DNA from: Euglena gracilis
Taxonomy: Eukaryota; Euglenida; Euglenophyceae; Euglenales
Assembly: GCA_039621445.1 (NCBI GenBank)
Contig: CP154957.1
Location: forward strand, 35,656,227-35,720,226
DNA: 64,000 bases
Direction of reading: 5' to 3'
The translations under genes and the position numbers were made by a program. The notes beneath the pieces are model-generated. The model saw only the letters and a program-made list of their open reading frames with translations. It was not told the origin of the DNA and ran no database searches. Positions 53,445 to 64,000 of this stretch are shown here, in pieces (positions within the stretch are counted from its first letter, which is position 1; each line of letters opens with the position of its first letter).

Positions 53445-53600
53445 TCTAAAAAAAAACTGCAAAAAACTGCACGTGTGCAGTTTTTTTCAGGAAAAAAAGT
53501 GAAAAAAACTGCAAAAAACTGCAAAAAACCCAAAACGTGAAAACTGCAAAAAAAAACTGCAAAAACTGCACGGTGCATATTTTGCCCCCCCCCCCTGCAG
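53445..53600. repeat. CTGCAAAAAACTGCA element with C-run end
   Basis: ACTGCACGTGTGCAGTTTTT palindrome, then repeated ACTGCAAAAA units and CTGCACGGTGCAT before a C-run. Confidence 0.6.
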
Positions 53601-54750
53601 ACTGGCCCTCTCCTCTCACGGGGCTTTGCTGGATGGCTCTGCCAAAAACATGCAAAAAAGAAGTGGCAGCGCAGAGTCTGCCGAGAATCAACAAAAACCC
53701 ATCCAATAAATAACCCATCGTTCTGTACCACGCAACATTTCATTTGCAACAACTGACGCCATGCCTAACAGCAACGGGCTGGCTTTAAGCCCAGAGTTGC
53801 ACCATCCGTCGCCCATCACATGGCCGGTCCGGATGATCCTTCCATGTTCCAAACCTTCCCCTGGAAGAGGGCAATGGGTGGGTGGGGTACACAATCCCTC
53901 TGGCCCAGTCCGGCCCGCTCCCTTCGAGTTCAAGGAAACCCGGGGGACTGGACCAGGGAGCAATGACGGGCACCAAATGAAAGGTCAGGGGGTGGATGGG
54001 TCAAATGGGGCGCTGCACAGGCTCCATTCCCTCGGCCAAAGAGGCGCGTGGCAGTCGCTAGGCAAAGAAAAGAAACACATGAAAACAATGCCCTTGGCGG
54101 GAAAGTGTTCAAAACCAGCGTTGAAAAGCGGGAGGGAAACCCACCCCAGACCCCGTGCAACCCGGCGGGGGGAGGAGCGGTCCTCCTTGGGTGGCCGGTA
54201 CAGCAAGTGGCGCCCGCGGCTTTGCACGCGCTGGGGCGGAACACCAAAAAAAAGACCCCCTGCACGTTGCAAAGGATGCCAACTCTGTTGCGGCGAGAGG
54301 CGGAGAGCACTCCTTCGGGGAGGCTGTCGGAGGAAGCCGGGATTGGGGGCTGCTAAACGGCAGGAAAGACATGCGTGCTTGTACGAACTGCACCCGTGGT
54401 CCTAACTCTGGAGAGAGGAAATTGGGGAGGGTGCCCGAGAGTGCCTGAGATTTTCACCCCCAGGAAAAATGGGCAAGGGGCACCAAACACTGGGCTGACC
54501 AAGGAGGGGTCTGGGCCCTCCAAGAAGCCGGGGGCGGGGTACAGGGAGGCAGGGAAGGGGCAGTGCCGCCGGAAGCGCCGCCCCTCTACCATATGGCGGA
54601 GGGGAGGCGCTCCGCCCTGTCGCCACGGCAGGCACGGCGGCGGGTGGCCCTTGCCAACCGGCAGGGTGGCCAGGGGCCAGGGATGGGGCAAGGGCAGGCT
54701 TTGGCCCCCGCCGGCGTGCCGTCACGGCGTCACCCTCCATGTGGGGGCGG
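53600..54750. other. No supportable gene
   Basis: GC-rich sequence with long but compositionally Pro/Gly/Arg-biased open frames on both strands (longest 53,761-54,405). No conserved motif or consistent splice signals seen. Confidence 0.4.
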
Positions 54751-54756
54751 ACATCG

Positions 54757-54796
<40 letters not shown>
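54757..54796. repeat. (GA)n microsatellite
   Basis: Uninterrupted GA repeat ending at about 54,794. Confidence 0.95.
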
Positions 54797-54798
<2 letters not shown>

Positions 54799-54855
54799 CC
54801 TGGCACTGCATGATGAGGTCCCACCTTGGAGCCAAAGCTTGATCAGGAGGGGGAA

Positions 54856-55037
54856 TTATACTGTGAATGACTCGTTGTCAGGCACCCATTTATATCCATG
54901 CACATGGGTCGGTGGGGAATTGGTGAGTGTGATTGCATGCGTGCGCACGTGCGCGCGCGCATGCATGTGCGCGCATATTGTGTTGTGTTGTGTTGTGTTG
55001 TGTTGTGTTGTGTGTGTGTGTGTGTTTGCCGGTTGTG

Positions 55038-55112
<75 letters not shown>

Positions 55113-56198
55113 CGCGTGCGCGCGCGTGTGTGTGTTTTCCTCGGATCCTCTCCAGCGATGCAGCAAAGCAGCGGGTGCCTGCCCGTTGCAGCCGCACACC
55201 GCCTTGGCATTTGGGTTCAGGAACTCAAACTTCTCCTCCGTGGGGTTGGAGATGAAGTCCATGATGGTTCCCGTGATGTAGAACTCCGTCTCTGGGTCCA
55301 CAAACAGGGAGACGCCCTTCTCCGTGATGGTTGTCAGCGGATCCTTCTGGGCGTCCCTTGCAGGGGCTCGTCTGGCGATTGATTGATGGGGGAGTGCAGA
55401 CCGATGAATTGTCTGTAATTGGGCAACAGACTCCAAAGGGGACATTGCTGTTTGTAAGGTGACAAAGCTCTGCCCCCCCTGCCTATCTCAAGCTGCTACC
55501 ACCACCACCGCACCCTGACAGTTTCTCAGACAAGACAGCTTCCTCCATGGGGGGGGGGTCGGGTTGCTGCGGTGACCCGCCCCTGCCCAGTGCCGTTCCC
55601 GGCGTACTCGTAGTTCATCGTGTAGCTCATGCCGTTGCAGCCGCGCTTCACCACGCCGATGCGGATGCCGATGGGCCGGTCCGCCCGCTGCTCCAGCAGC
55701 TCCTTCACCCGCGCTGCCGCCGCATCCGTCAGGGAGATGGCCTGCTTGTTGCGGAACCGCGAGCCCTTCAGTGGCCGCACGGACGTAGGCCACCCACCCT
55801 GCCCGGAAAGACGTGGCAACCACTGGGAAACCTGACCCTCCCCCAACGCACCCAAATGAATGGGTGCCGCTGCAATGTTGAACCACGCCAAAATATGACA
55901 CACCAACGTCATTTGAGAACAAGGAGGATTGTGCTGTGAGAAAAATAAATCAAGAAAATGGATTTCAAAAAAAAATAGAAAAATCCCCCTCATCTGGTTG
56001 GAAGTTCTTCTGAAATCATATTCATTATTTGGGGTTCCATCGCCTATGGAACCTCCAGATAACAAAGCCACCCTTTGCTGCAACGCAACCTCCCCATGCT
56101 GACGCGCCAGGTGTGCCCCCCCCCCCCCCCCCCGATCTTGAGCAGGATGGGCCGCCTACGGCTGAGGCGGAGGCCAACCACAGCCGGGCCGCTCGCAT
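54856..56198 (-). CDS. ISCA1: A-type iron-sulfur carrier, mitochondrial ISCA1-like
   Basis: A-type carriers pass Fe-S clusters to mitochondrial [4Fe-4S] proteins. Four exons give a complete 134-residue protein: 56160-56198 (ATG; MRAARLWLASASA, a basic amphipathic mitochondrial presequence), 55589-55765, 55185-55355 and a terminal 18-nt exon 54856-54873 (ESFTV-stop). The three cluster-binding cysteines are present: Cys56 in KRGCNGMSYT, and Cys126 and Cys128 in VCGCN. Intron 1 is GT-AG. Introns 2 and 3 are nonconventional: GGGCAG/CTGCAAGG with CAGGGGC pairing, and GGGCAG/CTGACAAC with nine paired bases (CAGGCACCC). Without the last intron the protein would lack the family's conserved C-terminal ESF motif, so the join is well supported. 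No AG directly precedes the ATG; the nearest upstream AG is about 28 bases away. Confidence 0.93.
55010..55130. repeat. (TGTTG)n and (GT)n microsatellite in ISCA1 intron 3
   Basis: TGTTG repeats followed by about 60 bases of GT. Lies between the third and terminal exons. Confidence 0.95.
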
Positions 56199-56199
56199 G

Positions 56200-58190
56200 G
56201 CACAGTACGTGAAAGGGGAAGCGCAATCCCTGTGTCCAGAGGGAGGGGGCAGATGTGGGCGGTGGGTTGTCCTTTGCCGGGAGACGGGCTTCACAACAAT
56301 GAAAAGAATCAATCGGATACTGGAAAAAGCGTGGTGGTGGGGGGGGTGGGGGGGAGGGTGGGGCGAGAATACGGGTGAGAAAACCAAGCTTGTCCCTGTC
56401 CTGCCGGTCGAGTGACATTATGGGGTCACCCTTCCGGAACAATTGGCCTGACACATCCTTTCCATGAATTGCAAAAATTGGCACCCCCAGCCTAAGTGGG
56501 GGGTGGGGTGGGGAGGTCAACCTGAAAATTTTTTCCCTGTTCCTGTGTGCATTTTCGGAATCGCTGTGAAATGTGCTTTCTATATTTGGGGGAAAAAAAC
56601 GGTTAAAATTCGTTGCACAAAAAATTCGCCAGTGGCATTTTGACTGTCATTTGGGGGGTGGGGGGGTCCGGGGGCGCAGCCCTCCCCCCGTGCACAGCCA
56701 AAAAACTCACACTTTAGGACCATTTTTCAGGGGAAAACATCGAAGAATGAAAAATTTTCAAAAAAGGGGGGAGGGTTGTGTGTGAGGGTAAGTGGGGGGG
56801 TGGGGAAAGAGGTCCAGGGGAGGGGCGCAGCCCCCCCCCCCCGGCGGGCACACCCAAAAATTCACACAGTTTTGCCTTCTCCCTTGAAAAAAATGGCACC
56901 CGCGCCCGCGTCAGTGGGGGGTGCGGGAGGTGTGGTGTGGGGACAAATTGCTGGTGGGGACGCCAATTCTTGCAATACCTCGTCCTTTCGGACCTCTCCA
57001 CTGCCCTCCCTGCATGGGCAACAGGGTGCCCAAATGAGCACACCGGAGGCATTTGCGTGTGTGGCAGGCCATATTCCAGGACACTGGGGCTGCACCCCTC
57101 CTCGGTTGCAGCTCCCTGTCAACGGCGCCCAGCCCCCCTCAAGACCCGGACAAAATTTTTGGTACCAAGGGGTCCGGACCCACCCACCCCCTGGGGGGGA
57201 TGGAAGGGGGCTCCGGGGGGACTTTTGGGTCAATTTTAGGTTCCAAAAAAGATTTCGGTGCTTCTTGCCAAAAAAAACACAACCCCCAAAATAATTCCCT
57301 GGGTCCAAGGGGGGGGGTCTTATTTTTGGGGGGTCGACTTTTCGGATTTTGCTGAAAACTTCGACCGGAAAAAAGCCTTCCCACGGGCGGGTCAAAAAAA
57401 CAGGTCCAAAAAGGGCAATTTTTGGCAAGGAGTGCCAATTTTAACACCAACAACGGGCGTATCGATAAACGTCAAAAATCACCCATTTTGGGGGCATTTC
57501 CACAATTTTGGGGGGTCTATTTTTTTGGATTTTCCCAAAAAATCCCAACAGGGGTCTAATTTTGGGGGGGTCTTTTAAGGGGGGTACCATGCGGCCAGAC
57601 CTCACCCCTGGGGAGGGAAGGGGGCGGGGCCGAAACCATCCCCCCCCCCCCGGCCACCAAAGTTAAAAAAAATCGCCGACCACGGACCCGCCAGCTGGAG
57701 CTGCACAGCTGCCAGACGCAAAAAAAAAAGCGGCTTCACCAGGCGGGCTGGCCTCACTCAAGGCCCCTCCTGGACAACACTGAAGCTGCTGAGGGCCCCT
57801 CGGACCGGTCGTCCTAACCCGCCCTCCTCCGTGCCGCATACCACATGCCGAGGGAAGCAGGGTGAATGTTTTAAAGGGATGCAGCCTGCGTTGGCGGCAC
57901 GCATCGGCTCTATGGCATGCCCCCAGGGATCCACTGCACCACTGCGGCCGGAGAGGCAGGTCCAACTTGGTACCCCGTGGTGTGGGTTTAGGTTCTCTGG
58001 ACCTTCAGGGTTTGCAGCTGTCTGTGGCATGCGCTGCTTCTTTTGTGATCATGCCCAAAGAGACGACCAGAATGCAAAATAGTACAGATGGCAGAAGAGT
58101 GCTGCTAAGACCAAATCCATTGCCATCAATTGCACCTCAAAAGCTGCCTCAAAAGGAGCCGTTGGCCGTAGCAAGGCACTGGGTCATCCA
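56200..58190. other. Gene-poor interval
   Basis: Contains C-runs, a G-tract block at about 57,300-57,600 (GGGGGGTCTTATTTTTGG and GGGGTCTAATTTTGG units) and unassigned open frames. It presumably holds downstream exons of the gene starting at 58,567, but none could be joined. Confidence 0.4.
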
Positions 58191-58192
58191 AA

Positions 58193-58286
58193 GGACTTTA
58201 GCCCAAAAATATGGGCGCTTCCTGAGCTTCAGGATGGATATGCCATCCTGAAGCTCAGGAAGCGCCAAATTTTTGGGCTAAAGTCC
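58193..58286. repeat. Near-perfect 94-bp foldback
   Basis: GGACTTTAGCCCAAAAAT...GGCGCTTCCTGAGCTTCAGG on the left is mirrored after a five-base loop (ATATG) by the inverse on the right, with only a small mismatch or bulge near AAAATATGG/AAATTTTT. It would form a stem of about 44 bp. Confidence 0.85.
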
Positions 58287-58477
58287 AAAAATACTTCAAA
58301 GCGGCAAAGAGATATGGAACAGGGGGGAATATGCAACTTGGCCCTTCAAATTATGCAAGTCAAAAAAATGCAAAAAATGCAAAAAATGCAAAAAAAATGC
58401 AACTTGTATAAAACCCCTGAGAAAAGGCTGGAATATAACAGAGTTTTGCTGCCTAAAATCCGTAAACATTGACTCAC

Positions 58478-58567
58478 CCCGGAATTGCTTGCAACGGCAG
58501 CATATTCTGGCTCGCCCTCGTCCACCAAACCTCCTTTCAGAATTGATTCCTCTTGACTGTCGGCCAT
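58478..58567 (-). CDS. First exon of an unidentified gene
   Basis: ATG (58565-58567) opens MADSQEESILKGGLVDEGEP and reads 30 codons to SNSG, then a strong donor GTGAGT. The ATG follows TTTGTCATTTCAG by eight bases, an excellent 3' splice site suited to spliced-leader addition. The product is acidic and non-hydrophobic, so the exon shows no targeting signal. Downstream exons (below 58,470) were not found. Confidence 0.55.
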
Positions 58568-58574
58568 GATGGAA

Positions 58575-58592
58575 GCTGAAATGACAAAAAAC
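58575..58592 (-). promoter_or_regulatory. Candidate spliced-leader acceptor
   Basis: Pyrimidine-rich TTTTTTGTCATTTCAG immediately upstream of an 8-base leader and the ATG of the 58,478-58,567 exon. Trans-splicing is inferred from euglenid biology, not shown by the sequence. Confidence 0.4.
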
Positions 58593-59146
58593 AAACTCGG
58601 AAAACATTCACTCCTCTGCAAAGCTGCCTTTAAATAAGATGAAAATATCAAAGACCCCAGGCAACTGCAGAGGGACCAGAGACAAAGCATGACATGGCGA
58701 CCAACTACAAAAATTTTTCCAGGACAAAATATTTTATGCAAAATTATTTTATGCAAAAACAATGCAAAAAAATGCAAAAAAATGCAAATTTTGGGAAAAC
58801 CTGATTATGGGAAAAAATGCAAATTATGCAAGTTGCATATCCCCCCCTGTACAGAATCGACCCAAGCTTCACGCACCATTTTGCCATGGGGCAGGTGGGC
58901 TGTGAGGTACGTGGGCTGAGAGGTTGAGTGGAGGTGCAAATACAGAGGACGACGCCGGGGACGCCCTGGACCCTCGCAGCCGGGACAGAAGAGGCCCGGT
59001 GGACGCGTGCCGCAGCGGGCGTGGGAGGGTGGGGGGGGGGGCGGGGCGGGGCAGGGGAGAGGGGGGGAGGGGTCAGCCACACGCCTCGCTACGGCATGGG
59101 GGACGGGGGGGGGGGGAAGCGGTCGCGTCGCGGTCCGGCAGGCGAA

Positions 59147-59349
59147 TCACTGCCCCCCGCTGAAGGTGGCGGCGGCCTTCCAGATCTGCTGCGGTCAGGG
59201 GCTTGCTTTTGGGGCGTTGGCATCATTTTTTTTGAGGGGGGAAGAGGCTTGGGGGGGGGGGAGTGAACAAAATGTGCTGCCCCCACCCTGTGGGGATATG
59301 TCAGCGGCGGACGGTTTCCAGTGGAACAGTCGGGGGTGGAGGAAGCAAA

Positions 59350-59386
<37 letters not shown>

Positions 59387-62300
59387 AAGTTTGGGTTTTG
59401 TTTTTGTATTTTGGGGGGAGTCCCAAAATCGGCCCAAAAATTTTGGGGGGGTACCCAAAAATCAAATTTTTGGGTCTCCATTGACGACGAGAGAAATCCA
59501 CGGGAAACAATGGTCGACATCCGCAGAGTCACAAAGGGGCTGTCGCTCAGAGTTGTCCTGAACACTCCCCGCCTCCTTGGAACACTTTCTGGCGTTTTTT
59601 TTCTTCAATAGTCAGACCTTCCCCCACCCAGTTAGTCCTTAGTTTAGTTTAGTTAGTGCAATTTTGAATCCTGAAATTTTTTTGGGCCACAAGGCCTTTC
59701 AAAATGCCCCAAAATGCAATTTTCTGTTCGAGACATGTAACCCCCCCCCCAAATAATACCCCCCGGGGGAGTATTTTTTCCGCCTGAAGTCCCGGCCCGA
59801 GGGGGGGGGTATTTATTTCCAAAAATTTTTCGTTCTGTAGAAGCAAAAATAGTGCCAAAACCCACCCCCCTTTGAGGTCATTTTTTGTACTTTCTCATAA
59901 AATTTAGCATTTTTTGGAGGCCAGATGATCCAGAAAAATCGATTTTTTTCGTACTTCGTTGTCAGAGATTGTGATTTTTACCTACATTACCAGGTCAAAG
60001 ATCCGGGCCTTCGGCCCGAAACCAGGGGGGGGGAGGGTATTATTTCGGTGGCCGAAGTCGGACCCCGAGGGGGGGGTATTATTGGGGGGGGGGGTATTAT
60101 TTGGGGGAAATAATAATCTGGATTCCAACGATCACCCCTCATCAGAATCCACAATTTTGTTGTGCCATCCCCCCCCGGTGTATAAACACCGGCCTTGAAA
60201 AAGCACTGCCCCCCCCTGGTGCGCTTCCATCCTTTTGGACGTGTTGGACAGGAATCCTGCTTTGCACGCGGGGGGTCGGTGGTTCGATTCCGGCTGCAGC
60301 CCCAGGGATTATTTAAGGCCGCACCCCGGGGGGGGGGTTGGGGTGGGTCCGCCTGGACCCCCCCCCCCAGGGTCCCAGAGGGGGTGAGATAACCTTTCTG
60401 GCGCCGCAGGCGCAGAAAATTTTGAAAAATGGCTTTTCTTGGCCAAAATCGGCCTTTTTTAGGTGGTTAGGGGCTAGGGGTTAAATTTTTCAAAGAGGGG
60501 GTCCCAAAAATACAAATTTTTGGTGCTTTTGGGGGGGGTACCCAAAAAACAAAATTTTGGGGGGGGGACCCAAAACCCAAAACCCAACCTTGGTGTGTGT
60601 ACATGTATGACAAGTTTTTCTGACCCATTTTGACCACTTTTCTGCCCTCTTATCATTCTGACCTCTTCCGAACCCTCTGACTTCTCGGTGGACACTTTTT
60701 AGAAAATTATGAATGGCCTGAAACACTTTAGACACCGTTCTGAGCCCTTTTCAAAATAGTCTTCCTTCAGGAAAGAGATGAATGAGTACCGTGGAGAGTC
60801 GAAGACAGTTTCCTGTGGGGGATGGGGATGGGGATGGAGATGGGGGTGGGGATGGCAATAGGTGTGGGGATGGGGAGGTTAAAGCCAAAGCAACCCATGC
60901 TTCTGTGTAGAGGGAGATGACCAGCCCGTAGTAGGCGAAGCCGAAACTCTGGCAGACGAACTGCAGGTAGGACGACCAGTCAACCTGTGGCCCACAAGAC
61001 AACACTGGCACAAATCCGTGCAAAACAACGACATACAACTGGAATCGAAGAAACACAAAATTGGCGCACAGAGTTGATACAAAGAAATGGGGAACACCCA
61101 CTTCCTCCCTTCCAGGGGGTGTTCACCAGCATCAAATTTTGTAGCCACACATAATCCCTCTAATCGACGTTCCATTTCCAACCAATGAAGCACAACAAAT
61201 GTTATTGGAAAATAATTACCCTTGAACCCCAATGAGCCCCTTTCTGGCTTCGAGGTCCAGCTCCTTTTAACGCTCCTCCCGGAAAGTGGTGGTGGGTGCC
61301 TCGGCAGGCAAAAAAAGAATACTCTCACGCCCCCCAAGGCGCTTGAACAAATAGAATGCCTAAAACATCTACATTGTGTAACTTAAACACCACAGGCGTT
61401 AACAAAACTGTCCAACTTGCTTTCCAGTTTCGAAACTTTGCCAGGGGGTGGCGCCGTGGCGATGCGTCCAAAGCGCCCACCCCCTGTAAAATACAGAAAA
61501 TACAACAACATTCCAAGGCCCCTCTGGGGGGGGGGGGGCTTCGCTGTTAAAAACAGTCTGCCCCATGTCGGACTGATGATCCGGACAAATTTCAAGCATG
61601 GTTTGCCGGAGTTCAAATTTGGTTCAATTCAAGCATGTTGGCTTGTTGTTGTGAGCGGCATGTGACAACCAAACAGGTTAAAAAAATCCAAACCAGCGCA
61701 CTCCGCGCCAAGGTGTCACTTAAGCCTTCTTCTTTCCTTGCCAGTGCCCTCATACACCCCAACGTGCCATTCGGCCCACCCAAAGGGAAGATGTGACCCA
61801 GACACCTGTGTGTAGAAGTCGCGTTCCACCTCCAGCATGGCGGACACAAACAGCATGACGTTCAAGGCAACAAAGGCGGGCAATGATGCGTTGCCGGCAG
61901 GCTGCGCTGGAGGGCTTCTTCATTTTCAATTGTGGGCCCAAAGAACCGAAAATGGAGGAACACCAATCCTTCTGGGGGGGGGTTCCCACTCGACCCGACC
62001 CCACGCTGTGGCAGTCCCCAAGCAAAAAAAAGACACGTCCCAAAACATTCCACCATGAAAAATCACAAAAAATGGTCTTATTTTGGTAAAATCCAGGGGG
62101 GATATGCAACAAGGCTCCTCAAAATATGCAAGGCAAAAAAAGCAAAAACCTGCAAAAAAGTGCAAAATAATGCAAAAAAAAACAACTAAGTTGAATGGAA
62201 ATTCCTTTAGGAGCTCCCCAAGGCCGTTGGAGAGGACGTATAAAAATTTCACCTGCCTCAAAAATGCAACACCAAATGCAAACTTGCAAAGTGAAGTGGT

Positions 62301-63149
62301 TGGTTCACCAAGTTGCATCCACTTATGTTTCATTATACAACCACTGTAAGTGTGAAATTGGTCCAAAAATGTGAGGCATGCAAATTTCAGTTGTCTGAAA
62401 GTGGAGAAATATGCCTGCACAGATGCCTGAAAGAAAAAATCGGAGAGACAAAAATATGCAAAAAAATGCGACTTTCACAAAATTTTCATTCTGCAAAAAA
62501 ACCAAATTTTGCAAAAAAAATGCACATTTTGGAACATGCAAAAAATGTTCATTTTCAATTTATTTAATTTTTTTATTGTTTAATTTAGTTTATTATAATT
62601 ATGCAGCTTGCATATCCCCCCCCAAAAACGTGCAAATTCGGGGGGGAAAATAATTTCTGCAAAAAAATGATTCCTTGGACCATCATCCATCCACCCAAAA
62701 CATGGGGAAAAAAACTTTTTTCAACTTCTTAAATTTTGACCCCGTTCGACAGTCAGATCGGCCGTTGGCTGTCCCTTAGGCCTGAGGGCGGTCCTTCAGG
62801 GGTGGTTCTCAACAAAAAAAAATAATTCCGTCCCTTTCAGACCGCCCTGCTGCCCCTTCGGGGGGGGGGGGTCGGCTGGGACCCACTCTCCACGGACCTG
62901 GTCAAGAAAAAAAAACACGCCGGTAACGATCGACGGTTATGGCGGGCTATGGCAGGGCCTGGGCGTGGGTGTTGCCGGTCTGGCGGTGGCACAGGAGGAC
63001 GGCCTGGACCACGAGGAACACCTCCCGGCTGGAGACGGCGAGCTGGTCAGCGACGACGCAGACGGTCGCCTGCCGCGGCCCACAGCGCGTGGCGTCCTTC
63101 GGCGGGGCGAGGGCGCCTCGGAGGGTGTTGAACGCCACGGCGATGGCGC
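59147..63149 (-). CDS. Unknown multi-pass membrane protein, C-terminal part
   Basis: Four exons join in phase to 133 residues: 62965-63149, 61806-61892, 60895-60984 and 59147-59188 (stop). The 62965 exon starts after a nonconventional acceptor (CTGCCGCC), so more exons lie upstream, possibly beyond the window. Intron 62964-61893 is nonconventional (GCCCAG/CTGCCGGC, CAGGC/GCCTG pairing). The next two are GT-AG. Hydrophobic segments are around VSSREVFLVVQAVLLC, LPAFVALNVMLFVSAML and SFGFAYYGLVISLY, with a short basic tail QIWKAAATFSGGQ. No family recognised. The exact phase matches make the structure more certain than the function. Confidence 0.6.
59355..59386. repeat. (GT)n microsatellite
   Basis: About 16 GT units in the last intron of the membrane-protein gene. 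Confidence 0.95.
59735..60115. repeat. G-tract (TATTATTT) block
   Basis: C-run/AAATAATACCCCC on the left and GGGGTATTATTTGGGG on the right, with CGGCCCGAGGGGGG and CGGACCCCGAGGGGGG inside. Best-developed member of the G-tract family. Confidence 0.55.
60252..60300 (+). other. tRNA-Ala-like anticodon and T-arm remnant
   Basis: CCTGC-TTTGCAC-GCGGG forms a 5-bp anticodon stem with TGC in the loop, followed by a variable region and GGTTCGATTCC, a good B box/T-loop. No matching acceptor stem or D-arm is visible, so it is a tRNA-derived fragment (for example SINE-like) and not a functional tRNA. Confidence 0.3.
62097..62625. repeat. TGCAAAAA-rich element, copy 2 (in membrane-protein intron)
   Basis: GGGGGGATATGCAACAAGGC at one end and GCTTGCATATCCCCCCC at the other, with the same internal order of phrases as 8,145-8,605. 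Diverged, no coding. Confidence 0.65.
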
Positions 63150-63349
63150 GGCGGCAGCCGGCACTGCGTCACCGGGTTTTGGCCAGGGTGGTCAAATGAA
63201 AAGTGTTCCCGGAGGGTCTTGAACCAACTGCTTAGACGGCCTTAAAGGCACTTAAGGGTTTTCGGGCCCAAAAACCGGATCGTCCGCGGTTTTGGGACCG
63301 GCCGTGGTCAAAACCCCCACTGGGAACGACATGGGCCGAACGCAGGACG

Positions 63350-63855
63350 CGATGGCGCGCACCTGCGCTCGTGAGGACACGTCCGGCGCGCGCACCTGCG
63401 CTTGAGCAGACCCCAAAATCAGGCGCAGGTGCGCACGACAGATCAGTAAGATCAGGCGCAGGTGCGCGCGATCCTACCGTGAGATCGTGGCAGGTGCCTG
63501 GGTGCTGGGGCCCCGGAATGAGTGGCGGCAGGGAGGGGCACACTCTGTTTTGAGGGCGACGCCTGCAGAACCCACCAATCGCTGCAGGACCGAGAGTCGG
63601 TCACCGGAGGACTCCGGAACCCACATCAGGCACACAGGGGCCGCAAGCCCACCGCCGCCGTGCAGGATACCCCCGAGCCAGATGGGCCCACACCCAGCAC
63701 CGAACCGCGTGCACCTGCGCCCGGGGACACACACACTTCGGTCGCAGGTGCGCACGATTGGGGTGTGGACGAGGGACCCCGTGGCGTGGGTTGAACGGCC
63801 AGGCCAGAGGGGCTATGCATCCCGCAAGTGTCGTGCGCAGGTGCGCGCGTTGGGG
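63350..63855. repeat. Cluster of GCGCAGGTGCGC motifs
   Basis: Seven copies in both orientations, near 63,356, 63,388, 63,421, 63,455, 63,709, 63,741 and 63,835. Core CAGGTG/CACCTG flanked by GCGC. Local to this 500 bases. Confidence 0.65.
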
Positions 63856-64000
63856 ACCCCCCTGGTCGTTGCCCACGGCAGCCCCTGTTTGAACCCGTGG
63901 CCGCACACACACAACGGAACGTTCAGGGAGCGGGTGTGTCCCCGCCAGCCAGGTGAAGACGTCCGCTACACAACGTCCGACTGCCTCAACGGTGGTGCGG

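Larger units (their letters stand above)
58321..58846. repeat. Inverted TGCAAAAA repeats bracketing an exon
   Basis: GGGGGGAATATGCAACTTG on the left and CAAGTTGCATATCCCCCC on the right form inverted ends, each followed inward by ATGCAAAAAA units as in the 8,145 and 62,097 elements. The interior contains the 58,478-58,567 exon, not the family body. Confidence 0.6.

Noticed and set aside
61383-61483. Terminal-exon-like minus frame (FGRIATAPPPGKVSKLESKL) after TTTTACAG
   Set aside because: It lies within an intron whose flanking exons already join in perfect phase, and no partner exon was found; probably chance, though an alternative 3' exon is possible.

Overview
The window looks like nuclear DNA of a photosynthetic euglenid (Euglena gracilis or a close relative). 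The identification rests on splicing. Several minus-strand genes can only be joined into uninterrupted conserved proteins if two intron types are used side by side: ordinary GT-AG introns, and introns that start nnnCAG and end CTGnnnnn, where the bases after CAG pair with the bases before CTG. That is the published signature of euglenid nonconventional introns. One gene makes the plastoquinone precursor and carries a plastid-type N-terminus, so the cell has or had a plastid. The species itself is inferred.

Layout. 1-5.26 kb: a DIRS-like tyrosine-recombinase retrotransposon (507-5113) with inverted termini, an internal complementary region, RT/RNase H, a methyltransferase-like segment and a tyrosine recombinase, flanked by decayed relatives. 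5.48-11.7 kb (minus): homogentisate solanesyltransferase in about nine exons, including an 18-nt microexon. 12-14 kb: A-rich, no convincing gene. 14.2-17.3 kb: a 3.1-kb non-coding element with 33-bp perfect terminal inverted repeats, a 5-bp target duplication and about 13 copies of an internal palindrome. 18.7-27.5 kb: a diverged tandem duplication of about 4.7 kb carrying an unknown spliced minus-strand gene in both copies, each copy hit by different small insertions. 27.7-33.3 kb: small inverted-repeat elements and G/C-tract repeats, with a few doubtful ORFs. 33.7-38.8 kb: a second, very similar direct tandem duplication (2 x 2586 bp). 40.5-40.8 kb: a possible small membrane-protein gene. 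41.65-42.4 kb: a giant (ACAT)n tract. 42.8-49.95 kb (minus): a multi-exon, two-domain cyclophilin gene with a Cys-rich N-terminus. 50.9-53.4 kb: a small plus-strand ORF, an unknown minus-strand multi-exon gene, a DIRS terminus and another ORF. 54.86-56.2 kb (minus): a complete four-exon ISCA1-type Fe-S carrier gene. 58.48-58.58 kb (minus): the first exon of an unidentified gene. 59.15-63.15 kb (minus): the 3' part of an unknown multi-pass membrane protein. 63.35-63.85 kb: a cluster of GCGCAGGTGCGC-type motifs.

The well-supported host genes share a strand, but nothing links them functionally (plastid quinone synthesis, protein folding, mitochondrial Fe-S assembly, an unknown membrane protein). 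Euglenid genes are normally matured by spliced-leader trans-splicing, and several first exons here have an AG acceptor a few bases before the ATG. Most remaining sequence is intron, microsatellite, G/C-tract repeat and small non-autonomous transposon. Most of the long open frames here are by-products of microsatellites and are not genes.
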